A stretch of DNA of 64,000 nt from Glycocaulis alkaliphilus (GTDB taxonomy: Bacteria; Pseudomonadota; Alphaproteobacteria; Caulobacterales; Maricaulaceae). The position numbers were made by a program, and so were the translations under genes. Positions 47,486-57,672 of the stretch are shown here, in pieces. The notes under the pieces were generated by a model. That model was not told the origin of the DNA. It ran no database searches and worked only from the letters and a program-made list of their open reading frames with translations. The stretch covers positions 248,001-312,000 of the forward strand of contig NZ_CP018911.1 in NCBI RefSeq assembly GCF_004000605.1, in the 5' to 3' direction. Position 1 is the first letter of the stretch. Each line of letters opens with the position of its first letter.

Positions 47486-48403
47486 ATGAAATACGATCCC
47501 GCCCGCGCCGCCGAGCCCTTCCCCGTCGACAGTCAGGATGTGCAGGGGCTCGCCGATGGCCTTGCCCGGCTCCTGACCGTGGAGGAACTCGACACCGATC
47601 TTTACCGGGGGCCGCGCAATCCCGGCGGCAAGGGCCGCGTGTTTGGCGGACAGGTGGTGGGCCAGGCACTACGCAGCGCGGCAGCATCGGTCGATCCGGA
47701 CCGCGTAGCTCACTCGCTGCACGCCTATTTCATGCGCGCGGGCAATGAGGACTACCCCATCATCTTCCGCGTAGAGCGCGATTTTGATGGCGGCAGCTTT
47801 TCCACCCGCCGTGTGATCGCCATGCAGAAGGGCCAGCCCATTCTGAACATGGCGGCCTCCTTCCAGCGTCACGAGGAAGGCCTCTCCCATTCGGACGACA
47901 TGCCGGAGGTGCCTGGCCCGGAAGAACTCAAAAGCGAAGCGGAACTGGCGCTGGAACAGAAGGATTCCCTGCCGGAAGCCTTCTTCAACATGGTCACCCG
48001 CCCGCGCCCGATAGAGCTGCGCCCGGTCGGCCCGTGGTCGCCCGGCAATCCGCCAAAGCTCGATCCCGTGCGCCATATCTGGTTCCGCGTGCGCGGCAAT
48101 CTGGGTGACGACCCGTTACTGCATCAGGCCGCGCTCGCCTATGCGTCCGACATGGCGCTTCTGGGCACGTCCATGCAGCCGCACGGGGTCAGCTGGGTGT
48201 CGCCGGGCCTGCAGTCCGCGAGCCTTGATCACGCGGTCTGGTTCCATGGGCGTGTACGCATGGATGAATGGCTGCTCTACACCACGGACAGCCCGTGGGC
48301 GGGCGGCGGACGCGGCTTTAACCGGGGCCGGCTCTTTACCCGCGATGGCAGGCTGGTCGCCTCCACCACGCAGGAAGGCCTGATCCGGGTACGCAAGAAG
48401 TAG
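47486..48403 (+). CDS. tesB: Acyl-CoA thioesterase II (TesB)
   Basis: This 305-residue double-hotdog thioesterase hydrolyses acyl-CoA to free fatty acid and CoA. Typical segments are DLYRGPRNPGGKGRVFGGQV (N-terminal hotdog), HSLHAYFMRAGNEDYPIIF, FSTRRVIAMQKG and, in the second hotdog, AYASDMALLGTSMQPHG, SLDHAVWFHGRVRMDEWLLY and GGRGFNRGRLFTRDGRLVAS, with the Asp, Thr/Ser and Gln of the TesB catalytic triad within these stretches. The start lacks a strong ribosome site. It stands alone between the EAL gene and a palindrome-rich intergenic region. Confidence 0.94.
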   Translation: MKYDPARAAEPFPVDSQDVQGLADGLARLLTVEELDTDLYRGPRNPGGKGRVFGGQVVGQALRSAAASVDPDRVAHSLHAYFMRAGNEDYPIIFRVERDFDGGSFSTRRVIAMQKGQPILNMAASFQRHEEGLSHSDDMPEVPGPEELKSEAELALEQKDSLPEAFFNMVTRPRPIELRPVGPWSPGNPPKLDPVRHIWFRVRGNLGDDPLLHQAALAYASDMALLGTSMQPHGVSWVSPGLQSASLDHAVWFHGRVRMDEWLLYTTDSPWAGGGRGFNRGRLFTRDGRLVASTTQEGLIRVRKK

Positions 48404-48679
48404 GGCTGGGAATATCCTCGCGCATTGTCATCCTCCGGCCGCGAAGCGGTCCGGGGGACCCATGCCTCTTTTAGTTCCGCAACGCATCCGCGTTGCGATG
48501 TTCCGCGAAAAGTCGCGGGCAGCCGGTCGGCCTTGCGGCCCCTGCCGGGGCCGGACTGGCTCCCCGGCGCGCAGAGCCGCAAGCGCGAACGCGCGCCCGA
48601 GCTAATGCGAGGAGCGACGCACGGATGTGCGGAGCATCAAGAGAAAATGGGTGGCCCGGACAAGCCGGGCCATGACACC
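48404..48679. repeat. Palindrome-rich non-coding region
   Basis: This stretch contains successive inverted repeats: CGGCCGCGAAGCGGTCCG, GCAACGCATCCGCGTTGC, CCGCGAAAAGTCGCGG, CCGGTCGGCC.../GGCCCCTGCCGGGGCC and GGCCCGGACAAGCCGGGCC. No reading frame has protein-like character or a ribosome site. It resembles the clustered palindromic (REP-like) intergenic elements of alphaproteobacteria. The last hairpin could act as a terminator for the two convergent genes. Confidence 0.6.
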
Positions 48680-49816
48680 TCAAGAGCCTCTCAACGCCGC
48701 GAACCACGGCTCCATGCGGGAAATCGCCTCCTTCACCTCCGGCGTCGACACAGCGAAGCTGAAGCGCATGAAGCGGTGGCCATTGACCGGATCGAAATCG
48801 AGCCCCGGTGCGGTGGCCACAAAGGTGTCGCGCAGGAGCCGCTCGCAGAAGGCCAGCGAGTTGTCCGTTAGATGGCCAATATCAGCCCAGATATAGAAGG
48901 CTCCGTCCGGCGGCGCGATGGAGCTCAGCCCCATGCGCGGCAGGGCTTCCAGCAGCGCGGCCCGATTGGCGCGATAGGTCTGCACATGGGCTTCCAGCTC
49001 CTTGTGGCAGTCCATCGCGGCCAGTGCCGCATGCTGGCTTAAGGAAGGCGGCGTGAGGAAGAGATTGCCGCGATAGGCGCGCACCGTGTCGGCCTTGTCC
49101 TCAGGCGCAATGATCCAGCCCAGCCGCCAGCCCACCATGGAATAGTATTTGGAGAAGCTGTTGACGATGAAGGCCCCGTCATCGAACTCCAGAACGCTGG
49201 GCGTCGGCTTGTCGTAAGCGATGCCGTGATAGATCTCGTCGGAAATGATCCGTATGCCGCGCGCCTTGCAGACTTCAGCGATGGCGGCGAGTTCTTCCGG
49301 TGGCAGGATGGTGCCGGTAGGATTGGCCGGGCTGGCGATGATAATGCCGGCTGGTGCCGGGTCCATCTCCGCAAGCATCTGCGCACTGAGCTGGTAGCGG
49401 GTCTCCGGCCCGCAATCGATCTCGACGGGCTGCAGATGGATGGCGCGCGAGGTGTTGCGATAGGCGACGTAGCCGGGGCGCGCCATGGCGATGCGGTCAC
49501 CGGCTTCAAACCCTGCCAGCATGGCCAGCAGCAGGGCAGGAGAGGCCCCTGCGGTCAGGACCACACGCTCCGGCGCAATATCCAGCCCATAGGTTTCGCG
49601 ATACTGCGCGGCGATGCGGGCACGTAGCGGCGCGCTTTCCCAATAGCTCATCGCATCACTGTCGAGCACGCGGTGCGCGGTCTCAATGGCGGCCTTTGGC
49701 GCGCCGGTGGAGGGCTGGCCAAACTCCATATGGATGACGGGCTTGCCTTCGGCTTTCAGCCGGTGGGCAAGCTCTGAAATGGCAATGGCCTTGAAGGGTT
49801 CGATGCGTGTCGTCAT
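48680..49816 (-). CDS. Class I/II pyridoxal-phosphate aminotransferase
   Basis: This 378-residue fold-type I aminotransferase has the cofactor lysine in NSFSKYYSMVGWRLGW, the NPTGT motif in ASPANPTGTILP and the Asp/Tyr of the PLP pocket in GIRIISDEIYHGIAYD. The N-terminus (MTTRIEPFKAIAISELAHRL) is typical of the AspC/AlaT-like subgroup. It transfers an amino group between an amino acid and a 2-oxo acid; which one cannot be read. It is convergent with tesB across the palindromic region and 10 bases upstream of the DUF4197 gene region's end on the same strand. Confidence 0.92.
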   Translation of the reverse strand: MTTRIEPFKAIAISELAHRLKAEGKPVIHMEFGQPSTGAPKAAIETAHRVLDSDAMSYWESAPLRARIAAQYRETYGLDIAPERVVLTAGASPALLLAMLAGFEAGDRIAMARPGYVAYRNTSRAIHLQPVEIDCGPETRYQLSAQMLAEMDPAPAGIIIASPANPTGTILPPEELAAIAEVCKARGIRIISDEIYHGIAYDKPTPSVLEFDDGAFIVNSFSKYYSMVGWRLGWIIAPEDKADTVRAYRGNLFLTPPSLSQHAALAAMDCHKELEAHVQTYRANRAALLEALPRMGLSSIAPPDGAFYIWADIGHLTDNSLAFCERLLRDTFVATAPGLDFDPVNGHRFMRFSFAVSTPEVKEAISRMEPWFAALRGS

Positions 49817-49825
49817 GCGGCCTGT

Positions 49826-50524
49826 CTAGCCGCCAATCAGCCCCCGCAAAAGCCCCGATGCACGGCGCACCGGATCACGCCGGATGGAGCGCTCCTCCTC
49901 ACCAACATAGTGGAAGATACCGCCTAGCGCGCGCTCCACGGCAAAGTCGGTCAGCTGGCCGCGCAAACTCGCCGCCGGGCTGTTCCCGCCGCCGCGCCCA
50001 AACAGCCCGCCAAGGCCGGAGCGCTGAGTGACAAGGTTTGATGCTCCATCGAGCGCGGAATATGCGCCAGACGCAGTGAGCGTCTCTTCCATGGGCGGAC
50101 GTAAGAGGCGCGTCAGCGGCGTTTCAGTGCGGCCTCTCAAGTACTGCGTGGCGGCCGTATCCGGCCCACGCAGGATCGAGGCGGCATCCTGGATCGTCAG
50201 GGACCGGATGGCATCGACGACTAGGCGGCGCGCGGGCGGCATGGCCTGTTCCGCCGCGCGGTTCATGCGCATTTCCACATCATCGAGCGGCCCGGCGAGG
50301 CCCAGCGGCTGCAGGCGCTGCTGCGCGCTGCGCATCGTGCCGGGCAGGGGTATGCGCACCACCGGATCGCCAAAGAAGCCGTCACGCCGGCCAAGCCGCG
50401 TGGTCGCCGCTTCGGTGGCGGTGGTGAGAAGCTGGCGGATGGCCGCGCCGCCATCGGCTTGCGCAAAGCCCGCAGGCGTGATTGCGAAGGCCAGCCCCGT
50501 GGCCAGAAATGTGCGGCGGTCCAT
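49826..50524 (-). CDS. DUF4197 family exported protein
   Basis: This 232-residue protein has a Tat/Sec-like signal (MDRRTFLATGLAFAITPAGF, cleavage near FAQA). The DUF4197 pattern is seen in ATEAATTRLGRRDGFFGDPV, VRIPLP, MNRAAEQAMPPARRLVVDAI and AASILRGPDTAATQYLRGRT. Proteins of this family are periplasmic and of unknown function. It is followed by the aminotransferase gene on the same strand, nine bases apart, so the two may be co-transcribed. An unusual glycine-rich loop (GLFGRGGGNSP) lies in the C-terminal third. Confidence 0.88.
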   Translation of the reverse strand: MDRRTFLATGLAFAITPAGFAQADGGAAIRQLLTTATEAATTRLGRRDGFFGDPVVRIPLPGTMRSAQQRLQPLGLAGPLDDVEMRMNRAAEQAMPPARRLVVDAIRSLTIQDAASILRGPDTAATQYLRGRTETPLTRLLRPPMEETLTASGAYSALDGASNLVTQRSGLGGLFGRGGGNSPAASLRGQLTDFAVERALGGIFHYVGEEERSIRRDPVRRASGLLRGLIGG

Positions 50525-50606
50525 TGGTATAGCTCCTCAGCCCTTGATGCGTGCAAGAGTGACTATACGCCGATGAACGGGGGCTGACAGAAAAACCGGA
50601 GCCTAT

Positions 50607-52526
50607 TTATTCCGCCGCGATTTTGTCGGCGCCCGCCGCGCCTGCATCACGGTGGCGCAGCGCCCGGCCCAGCTTGGTCGTGCCATGATCCTTGGTGAAG
50701 CCGTCCTTCGTCCAGACCAGCCCGCCACCGACCAGCACGTGGGTTACCACACCGTCAGAACGGTTCACCAGCTGCTCGTGGTCGAACACATCGCGATGGA
50801 TGAATTGCAGCCCGGCATCGGAATCGTAGGTCTTGAGGGCCTCAGGGTCGATGATCGCAATATCGGCCACATCGCCGGTTTCGATACGGCCGGCCTCGAT
50901 GCCGATGAAGTCTGCCGGGTCGCGCGTGAGGCGTTTCACCTGCGCGGCGACGCGTTCCATGCCATCGGCCTGCGCCAGCTGCAGGCAGCGTAGATTGCCG
51001 TCATAGAAGGCCATATTGGTCAGGTGCGCACCGGAATCGTTGAAGCCGGGGAAGATCTGCGGATCAACCAGCAGCTTTTTCACCACCTCCATGTCCCGGT
51101 TGGCCGAGATCGTCCACCAGCGCAGATCGGTATCGTAAAGCTGGAACAGGCCGATGATGAAATAGGGCTCGCCGACATCCGGCGTGGTCGCCATCAGCGG
51201 CAGGGCATCAAACGCCGCGCGCTCCTCTTCGGAGCGGATGACGTCCGGCATGCCAAAGCTGACCTGATAGCGCCGGAACACGTCCTCGAAGGTTTCGCCT
51301 ACCCAGTCGGCCGGGCAGCCCGAATGGAACACCATCTGGGCCATGTCACGGTCGAACGCCATCTGCTCGGCGCGCATCTTGCGCTTGAAACCAGCCAGCC
51401 CGCCCTGCTTGCCGTGCATCCACATGGCAGCAAAGCGCGCCTGATAGTCCGGGTCGGCAAGAATGCGCTGGCGCGCCTCGCGGTCTTCAAGATCGGGCTC
51501 GTTCAGTTCGCGCAGTTCAGGAATTTCCTCCGCCAGCGGATTGACCGGCCCGTCCCAGTAGAGCCGGAAGGGGGCGGCGAGCGCCTGAAAGCGGAAATGA
51601 CCCTTGAAGAGGCTGGAATTCAGCAAACGCGTCAGGATTTTGGCGAGCTTTACCAGATTGCGGTTTGCGGCGACGTCCATTGCGGCGACGGCGGTGACTT
51701 TGAGCGGTTTGCCGTGCGCGCGTCCGCTGGTCAGCAGGAAGTTGCGGAACACTTCTGCCGGATTGTCCTTTGGCGGGGTTGCCTGCCACAGCCTGTCCCA
51801 GCGGCGCAGGATCGCGGTCAGGCGCTTCAATTCCTTGTAGCTGCCGAACTGGGAGGGGATTTTGGTCTTGCGGTGCGGGTCTTCGGCCAGGAAGTGGAAG
51901 GGCAGCGCGTCGGTTGAGAAGCCGACATAGCCCTCGCCCATCGCGGTCTCCAAAAGGCTCTCCATCTTTTGCAGCTCGTCTTCGCGCGGATCACGCGTGA
52001 CGCTTTCCCTGAGCCCCATCACTTCGGCGCGCAGCATGGAGTGGGGCACCATGGGGATCACATTGATGCCGAGTTTCAGCGTATCGAGATGGTCCAGATA
52101 CTCAGCCGTCGTCGTCCAGGTCGCGAGGTCGGCAGCTTTTTTCAGCACGTGCTTGGGCATGTTCTCCACGCGCGCAAAGCAATCGACGATCGGATCCTCG
52201 CCATTGCGGCGCTGATGGCCAAAGCAGATACCCAGCGAGCAGTTCGACATGAGCACGGTCGTGGTGCCGTGACGCACCGCTTCGGGCAGGCCCGGATCAA
52301 GCTCAACCTCAAGGTCGAAATGGGTGTGGATGTCCAGTAGCCCCGGCATCACCCACTTACCCTCGGCCTCGATCACGTCTGTCGCCTTGGCCGGATCAAG
52401 CCCTGTCCCGCGCGCGGCGATCCGGCCATCCTTAATGGCGACATCGCCGGTCACCGGCATGGCGCCGGTCCCGTCAATGACGAGGCCGCCCCGGATCAGT
52501 GTGTCCCATTCGCGTCTGGCGGCCAT
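50607..52526 (-). CDS. Amidohydrolase family protein (N-acyl-D-amino-acid deacylase-like)
   Basis: This is a 639-residue cytosolic amidohydrolase without a signal peptide. The metal site begins with LLDIHTHFDLEVELD (HxH), then HGTTTVLMSNCSLGICF, and near the C-terminus FNDSGAHLTN and TRDPADFIGIEAGRIETGDV. The length and motifs match the N-acyl-D-amino-acid deacylase/dihydroorotase-like subgroup that is often annotated only as an amidohydrolase. The substrate is unknown. It ends before a gene-free stretch of 24 bases and the alpha/beta hydrolase gene on the same strand, so the two may be one operon. Confidence 0.86.
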   Translation of the reverse strand: MAARREWDTLIRGGLVIDGTGAMPVTGDVAIKDGRIAARGTGLDPAKATDVIEAEGKWVMPGLLDIHTHFDLEVELDPGLPEAVRHGTTTVLMSNCSLGICFGHQRRNGEDPIVDCFARVENMPKHVLKKAADLATWTTTAEYLDHLDTLKLGINVIPMVPHSMLRAEVMGLRESVTRDPREDELQKMESLLETAMGEGYVGFSTDALPFHFLAEDPHRKTKIPSQFGSYKELKRLTAILRRWDRLWQATPPKDNPAEVFRNFLLTSGRAHGKPLKVTAVAAMDVAANRNLVKLAKILTRLLNSSLFKGHFRFQALAAPFRLYWDGPVNPLAEEIPELRELNEPDLEDREARQRILADPDYQARFAAMWMHGKQGGLAGFKRKMRAEQMAFDRDMAQMVFHSGCPADWVGETFEDVFRRYQVSFGMPDVIRSEEERAAFDALPLMATTPDVGEPYFIIGLFQLYDTDLRWWTISANRDMEVVKKLLVDPQIFPGFNDSGAHLTNMAFYDGNLRCLQLAQADGMERVAAQVKRLTRDPADFIGIEAGRIETGDVADIAIIDPEALKTYDSDAGLQFIHRDVFDHEQLVNRSDGVVTHVLVGGGLVWTKDGFTKDHGTTKLGRALRHRDAGAAGADKIAAE

Positions 52527-52550
52527 CAGGGCCTCCCTTGTTTTGTTGCT

Positions 52551-53453
52551 CTAAAGAGTTTGCGGCATGCCGTGGAAATCCAGAAAGGCGGCCAGCACCG
52601 CGTCTGGCGCTTCCACCTGCGGGTAATGGCCGATCCCCTCAAGGATCACCGTGTCGGGGTCCGGCACCAGCTCGCGATAGCGGGCAACCATGTGCGCGCC
52701 CGATACCGGATCAGCCCCGCCATCGATGACCCGCAAGGGAATTTGCGCCGCCTGCAGCGCGCCAACCCAGCGTTCGCGGTTCTCGCGCCGCTCGGCGATA
52801 TAGCGGATCAGCTTGTGGCCAATGGCGGGCATGCCGCCATTGGCGGTCACCAGCGCCCAGAACTCCTTGAGCGCCGCATCATCGGGCTGGGTGTCCGGAC
52901 CGAACACCTCGGAAAAGCCCTTGCGGAAGCGCTTTTGCGTCATCAGGCGCGAGATTAGAAAGCCGATCGGCGAATGCAGGAGCTTCTGGTTGAAGGTCGC
53001 GTGATGGGTCTCCGGGAAGAGGCCGCCATTCAGGAACACGACCGATTGCAGCTTGGGCGTCCCGCCTTCGCTTTTGTTATGCCGGGCGAGCAATTCCTGC
53101 GCGACCGTATCGCCATAATCATGGGCTAGCACATGGCATTCGGCGATCCCCAGCGCCGCGCACAGGCCCGCATGCAGGTCGGCCTGATCACGGATGGAAT
53201 AGTCATAAGACGGGGGCTTCGCCGAGAACCCGAACCCGATCATGTCCGGCGCGAGCAGGCGGAAACGGGCGCTCAAAGGCGCCCACATATCCACCCAGTC
53301 CCAGCTGGCGGTGGGAAAGCCGTGAATGAGCATCAGGACCGGCTTTGACGCGTCGGACCAGTCGCCGCCCTGCCAGAACGCGATTTCGTGCCCGCGCCAG
53401 TCATGGCGCTGGGCGGTCTTGCGCCAGTCTTCCAGGCTCGGCCTTGCGGCCAT
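52551..53453 (-). CDS. Alpha/beta hydrolase (haloalkane dehalogenase-like)
   Basis: This is a roughly 300-residue alpha/beta hydrolase starting at 53453 (MAARPSLEDWRKTAQ), where GGAGGAGACAGC lies upstream; the frame begins at 53471. The oxyanion HGFP motif (LIHGFPTASWDW), the nucleophile elbow LAHDYGDTVAQ with Asp, and the catalytic His in GIGHYPQVEAP are visible. An Asp nucleophile groups it with haloalkane dehalogenase and epoxide-hydrolase-like enzymes rather than esterases. It is divergent from the lycopene-cyclase-like gene and probably co-transcribed with the amidohydrolase. Confidence 0.88.
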   Translation of the reverse strand: MAARPSLEDWRKTAQRHDWRGHEIAFWQGGDWSDASKPVLMLIHGFPTASWDWVDMWAPLSARFRLLAPDMIGFGFSAKPPSYDYSIRDQADLHAGLCAALGIAECHVLAHDYGDTVAQELLARHNKSEGGTPKLQSVVFLNGGLFPETHHATFNQKLLHSPIGFLISRLMTQKRFRKGFSEVFGPDTQPDDAALKEFWALVTANGGMPAIGHKLIRYIAERRENRERWVGALQAAQIPLRVIDGGADPVSGAHMVARYRELVPDPDTVILEGIGHYPQVEAPDAVLAAFLDFHGMPQTL

Positions 53454-53582
53454 GCTGTCTCCTCCCGTCATGCTTTTCGCTTCAGACTATTGTTCACTGA
53501 CACATCACTCAACAGGTTTTGCCGTATTGCGGTGCGCGCCCGTATTGGGAATGGTGGGCGAACCTGTCTGGAGGTCTTGCGC

Positions 53583-54665
53583 GTGCGCCCCGATGTGGAT
53601 GTCATCATTATCGGTGCAGGGCTTGCCGGCCTCATGCTGGCAGAGCGTCTGGCCGTTTCGGGCCGCCGCCGCATGCGGGCCGAGGTGCTGGAGCAGGCCG
53701 CCGCAATCAATTTATCAGGGCGCAGCTGGAGCTGGTACGAGGCGGGAAAGCCAAGGACCGCCTTCGCCGCCAGCTGGCCAGCCTGGCAGGTGGGCGGGGG
53801 CAATCTCACGGCCGGGCGCAGGTTTGCAGACGGCCGCTACGGCCTCATGCGCAGCGAGACGGTGGTTCAACGGGCGGTGGATACGATTCAAGCCAGCCAG
53901 GATGTTGAGCTGCGCACCGGAGTCACCGTGAACGCGATGTACAGGGCATCCGGTTTCGTCCGGCTGGAAACCTCTGATGGCACGCTGACCGCCCTGCGGG
54001 TGATCGACACCCGGCCCGCCGGAGCAGAGCTGATGGACGCCGCGCGCTGGGTGCGCACAGGCGTGCGCGCTGAAGTCCGTGCCGGCTCTGCTTGCTTTGC
54101 GCCTGACACGGCTATTCTGGTGCATCGCCTGCGCCAGGAGGGCCGCGCCCTGGCTTTTGAGACCATTCTGCCTCTGGCCCCTGATCAGGCGGTCGTGGAG
54201 GCTGTTCGCATAGCGCCTTCAGGTGATGAGCGCCGCCCCGAGTTCGACGGCGCGCTGGAGCGTATTACCGGGGGCGGTGCTGCTGATACCGGTGTGCGCA
54301 CGCGCAGCGCCAGCCCTCTGGGGCTGTCTGACCATTGGCCGCTAATGGCCGGCCCGGCCCACCTCGCCGCCAGCCGCGGGGCGGGCCTTGCCCTTGTCGG
54401 CGCGCCGGGACGCGATGCGCACCGGGCACTTGCCTGGGTTGAACCGGCCTTTGGCGCGCTTGTCGATGGCCGCCAGCCGCCCGGCCTTCATGTGCAGCCT
54501 GTGCTGGCCTGGCTGGCTGGCCGCGCCGTCATTAACCGCCTGATGTCCCGCCCCGCCCGGCTTGTCACGATGGCCGAGAGGACGGCTGGAGATGGCCTTG
54601 TGAGGTCACTGGGCGGTGCCGGCACGGTTCGCGGCGCGTTGAATCTGCTCTGGGCCAGCCGCTAG
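53583..54665 (+). CDS. Lycopene cyclase-family FAD-dependent protein
   Basis: This is a roughly 360-residue flavoprotein. The frame is open from 53388, but GGAGG lies eight bases before a GTG at 53583, giving [20 protein letters not shown] with the dinucleotide-binding GxGxxG at the N-terminus. [15 protein letters not shown] and [15 protein letters not shown] match the pattern of bacterial CrtY-type lycopene cyclases. No other carotenoid gene is nearby, so an alternative FAD oxidoreductase is possible. It overlaps the stop of ilvD by four bases on the opposite strand. Confidence 0.65.
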   Translation: MRPDVDVIIIGAGLAGLMLAERLAVSGRRRMRAEVLEQAAAINLSGRSWSWYEAGKPRTAFAASWPAWQVGGGNLTAGRRFADGRYGLMRSETVVQRAVDTIQASQDVELRTGVTVNAMYRASGFVRLETSDGTLTALRVIDTRPAGAELMDAARWVRTGVRAEVRAGSACFAPDTAILVHRLRQEGRALAFETILPLAPDQAVVEAVRIAPSGDERRPEFDGALERITGGGAADTGVRTRSASPLGLSDHWPLMAGPAHLAASRGAGLALVGAPGRDAHRALAWVEPAFGALVDGRQPPGLHVQPVLAWLAGRAVINRLMSRPARLVTMAERTAGDGLVRSLGGAGTVRGALNLLWASR

Positions 54666-56353
54666 GCGCTGGCGAACGGGAAGGACGTCACCGCGCCATC
54701 GGATGCCGATGATACCAGCGCCGCATACTTGGCATAGGCACCGGACGGGTAGCGTGGTGCGGGCGGCGTAAAGCCTTCCGCCGCGCGCGCTTCCAGATCG
54801 GCGTCCACGTCAATCCGCTGGGCTTCCACATCGATGCGTATGCGGTCACCGTCGCGCAGGAAGGCAATCGGACCGCCATGGGCCGCTTCGGGCGCGACAT
54901 GGCCGACCATGAAGCCATAAGTGGCCCCGGAAAAGCGTCCATCCGTGATCAGGGCAACATCATCGCCAAGGCCTGCACCCTGCAGGGCAGCCGTGACGGC
55001 CAGCATTTCGCGCATGCCCGGCCCGCCGGCGGGCCCTTCATAGCGGATCACCACCACATCGCCTTTTGCAATGCGCCCGGACTGAACGGCGGCAAAGCAG
55101 GCATCCTCGCTGTCGAACACGCGCGCCGGACCCTCAAAAGCCAGACGGTCATGCCCTGCCAGCTTGGCAACGCAGCCCTTCGGGGCCAGATCGCCATATA
55201 ATATTCCGAACCCGCCGCGCGCCTTGAGAGGTTTGTCCGCTGTAAGGATGACGTCCTGGCCTTCTGCCTCTTGCGCGTGGGCGGCAAGCCCGAACAGGCT
55301 ATCGCCGGTAATGGTGGGCGCGTCGGTGATCTTGCCCGCTTCCATCAGCCGCCGGGCGAGGAGCGCGGTGCCGCCCGCCCTTGCCATGTCTGGTGCCATA
55401 TAGCGTCCGCCGGGCTTCAGATCGGCGATGACGGGGGTCTGGCGCGAGATCGCGTCAAAATCATCAATGCCAAAGGCGTCAGGTCCCAGACCGGCCTCGC
55501 GCGCCACCGCTACAAGGTGCAGGACGGCATTGGTCGACCCGGCAGTGGCGCTGACGGCGGCGGCGGCGTTCTTGAGCGATTGAGGGGTAACAAACTGTCT
55601 GGCATTACGCCCCTCACGGAAGGCTTCGACGACCAGCTCCCCGGCGCGCCGGGCGGCATCGGGCTTTCTGGGATCCGTTGCCGGAATATCATTGAGACCC
55701 ATCGGAGAAAGGCCCAGAACGGTCAGGGCCAGTGCCATCGTATTGGCGGTGAACTGCCCGCCGCACGCGCCTGCTCCGGGGCAGGCTTGCCGTTCTACCT
55801 CGCCAAGTTCGTCCTCGCTGATCTTGCCAGCAGCGCATGCGCCGACCGCCTCGAACACGTCCTGGATAGTGACTGCCTTGCCGTGCAGCTTCCCCGGCAT
55901 GATCGATCCGCCATAGAGCACGACGCTCGGCAGATCGAGACGTGCTGCGGCCATGGCAGCGGCCGGGATAGTCTTGTCGCATCCGGCCAGGAACAGGACC
56001 GCATCAAGGCAATGTCCCCGTACGGCCAGTTCGGCTGAATCGGCCACACATTCCCGGCTCATCAGGCTGGCGCGCATGCCTTCGGTGCCCATCGCGATGC
56101 CATCAGTAACGACGATGGTGTTGAAATCCACCGGCGTGCCACCGGCTGCGATGATGCCCTCGCGCGCGTAGTCAGCCAGCCGGTTCAGATGCATGTTGCA
56201 TGGAGTGACGCTGGTCCAGGTATTCACAATGGCGATCATGGGTTTCGCCATTGCTGCATCGTCATAGCCTGCAGCCCGTAACATGGCCCGTGCCGGTGCC
56301 CGGCTGGGCCCTTCGACAAGTGTTCGCGACGGTGAAGAGGGGTGCCTTGCCAT
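54662..56353 (-). CDS. ilvD: Dihydroxy-acid dehydratase
   Basis: This 563-residue iron-sulfur dehydratase converts dihydroxy acids to 2-oxo acids, the third step of valine/isoleucine synthesis. Cluster-binding cysteines appear in [20 protein letters not shown] and [14 protein letters not shown], and the catalytic region includes [20 protein letters not shown]. It is the last gene of the thrA-thrB-thrC-ilvD operon; its ATG overlaps the thrC stop by one base. Placing ilvD behind the threonine genes links threonine supply with isoleucine synthesis. Confidence 0.95.
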   Translation of the reverse strand: MARHPSSPSRTLVEGPSRAPARAMLRAAGYDDAAMAKPMIAIVNTWTSVTPCNMHLNRLADYAREGIIAAGGTPVDFNTIVVTDGIAMGTEGMRASLMSRECVADSAELAVRGHCLDAVLFLAGCDKTIPAAAMAAARLDLPSVVLYGGSIMPGKLHGKAVTIQDVFEAVGACAAGKISEDELGEVERQACPGAGACGGQFTANTMALALTVLGLSPMGLNDIPATDPRKPDAARRAGELVVEAFREGRNARQFVTPQSLKNAAAAVSATAGSTNAVLHLVAVAREAGLGPDAFGIDDFDAISRQTPVIADLKPGGRYMAPDMARAGGTALLARRLMEAGKITDAPTITGDSLFGLAAHAQEAEGQDVILTADKPLKARGGFGILYGDLAPKGCVAKLAGHDRLAFEGPARVFDSEDACFAAVQSGRIAKGDVVVIRYEGPAGGPGMREMLAVTAALQGAGLGDDVALITDGRFSGATYGFMVGHVAPEAAHGGPIAFLRDGDRIRIDVEAQRIDVDADLEARAAEGFTPPAPRYPSGAYAKYAALVSSASDGAVTSFPFASA

Positions 56354-57672
56354 TATGCGTGTCCTGCGGCTGTTTGTGTGTAGGGAAAGGCGGCGGCCAG
56401 CGCTGCAGCCAGCGCGTCGGCATTCGCTGCCAGCTCATCCACCCTCGACGGGCGGCTTATAACGGCTTTCAGCGGTGTGCTGGGCTCGATAGCCTGTCCG
56501 ATGAGAGGTTCGACAATGTCGGCAAACTTGTAAGGATGGGCGGTTGCCGCCGCGATCCAGACGCGCTGCTCGCGCGCGGCTTCAGGCAGGCGGTGCCAAG
56601 CCTCTGCCGCGATGGCGGAGTGCGGGCACCATATATAGCCTGTCCGCTCAAAATCGTTCCGGATCCGGGCGCGGATGGCATCATCATTGACAAGTTCAAC
56701 ACTGATGGCGCGCTGATCCGATGCCAGATGATCGAGCCGTTCGAAATTGCTGGGCGTGCCGATGTCCATCGCGTTCGCCACCGTAGCTATGGATGGACGC
56801 GGCCGGTACACGCCGGTCTGGTTCCATTCGTGCAAGGTGGCATTGGCATTGGTCGCGATGACCACCGGGCCGATGGGCAGGCCCATGGACCGCGCATAGA
56901 GTGCGGCCAGCCCGTGCCCCAGATTGCCGCTGGGGATTATCAGTCCGGGGACAGTGCCGCTGGCGCGCCATGCTTTCAGTGCCGCGTCGGCCAGATAGAC
57001 CATTTGCGGCAATAGCCGCACGATATTGATTGAGTTGGCTGATGTCAGCCGGAACCGGCGTACCAGCGCGTTGTCGGCAAATGCCTGCTTTACAAGGGCC
57101 TGACAGGCGTCGAAATCGCCGCTGACGCGGTAGGCGCGCACCGGATCATTCCAGCAGGTCAGCTGGTGCTCCTGGAACCGGGACACCCGCCCTTTCGGGT
57201 ACAGCACCGCCAGCCGCACACCTTTGCGGCCTTCCGCTGCCTGAGCGGCCGCGCCGCCGGTATCCCCGGAGGTGGCCACCAGAACCGTAAACGGATCATC
57301 TTCAGCGCCGAGATGATCCAGAGCACCCATCAGGAAACGTGTGCCGAAATCCTTGAACGCGCCGGTAGGCCCGTGAAACAGCTCCAGCGCCCGCAGGCCG
57401 GGTCTCGCCGGGTCGGGAATCGTGAGGGGGACGGGAAAGTCAAAAGCGCCCGCGCACAGGGACGGCAAATGAGCTTCCAGTGCGTCGTCCTCGAAGAAGG
57501 GGCCGAGAAGCCTCTCCGCAAGGCTGGCCAGTGACAGATCCGGACCCAGATCCTCAAGGGTCATCCGCGGCAGCGATTGCGGGATGAACAGCCCGCCTCC
57601 CGGCGCACTGCCCTGGCATATCGCCTCGCTCAGCCGGGCAGGCTGGCTACCGCGCGTTGAGACGTATTTCAC
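56353..57672 (-). CDS. thrC: Threonine synthase
   Basis: This 439-residue PLP enzyme converts homoserine phosphate to threonine. It starts [20 protein letters not shown], has the PLP lysine in [18 protein letters not shown], the phosphate loop [12 protein letters not shown], and family segments [16 protein letters not shown] and [15 protein letters not shown]. The length matches the long (proteobacterial) type. Its ATG overlaps the stop of thrB (ATGA) and its stop overlaps ilvD, so all four genes are translationally linked. Confidence 0.96.
   Translation of the reverse strand: MKYVSTRGSQPARLSEAICQGSAPGGGLFIPQSLPRMTLEDLGPDLSLASLAERLLGPFFEDDALEAHLPSLCAGAFDFPVPLTIPDPARPGLRALELFHGPTGAFKDFGTRFLMGALDHLGAEDDPFTVLVATSGDTGGAAAQAAEGRKGVRLAVLYPKGRVSRFQEHQLTCWNDPVRAYRVSGDFDACQALVKQAFADNALVRRFRLTSANSINIVRLLPQMVYLADAALKAWRASGTVPGLIIPSGNLGHGLAALYARSMGLPIGPVVIATNANATLHEWNQTGVYRPRPSIATVANAMDIGTPSNFERLDHLASDQRAISVELVNDDAIRARIRNDFERTGYIWCPHSAIAAEAWHRLPEAAREQRVWIAAATAHPYKFADIVEPLIGQAIEPSTPLKAVISRPSRVDELAANADALAAALAAAFPYTQTAAGHA

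Noticed and set aside
51024-51917. Plus-strand frame opposite the amidohydrolase
   Set aside because: Antisense shadow; the minus-strand protein has the HxH metal motif and conserved tail.
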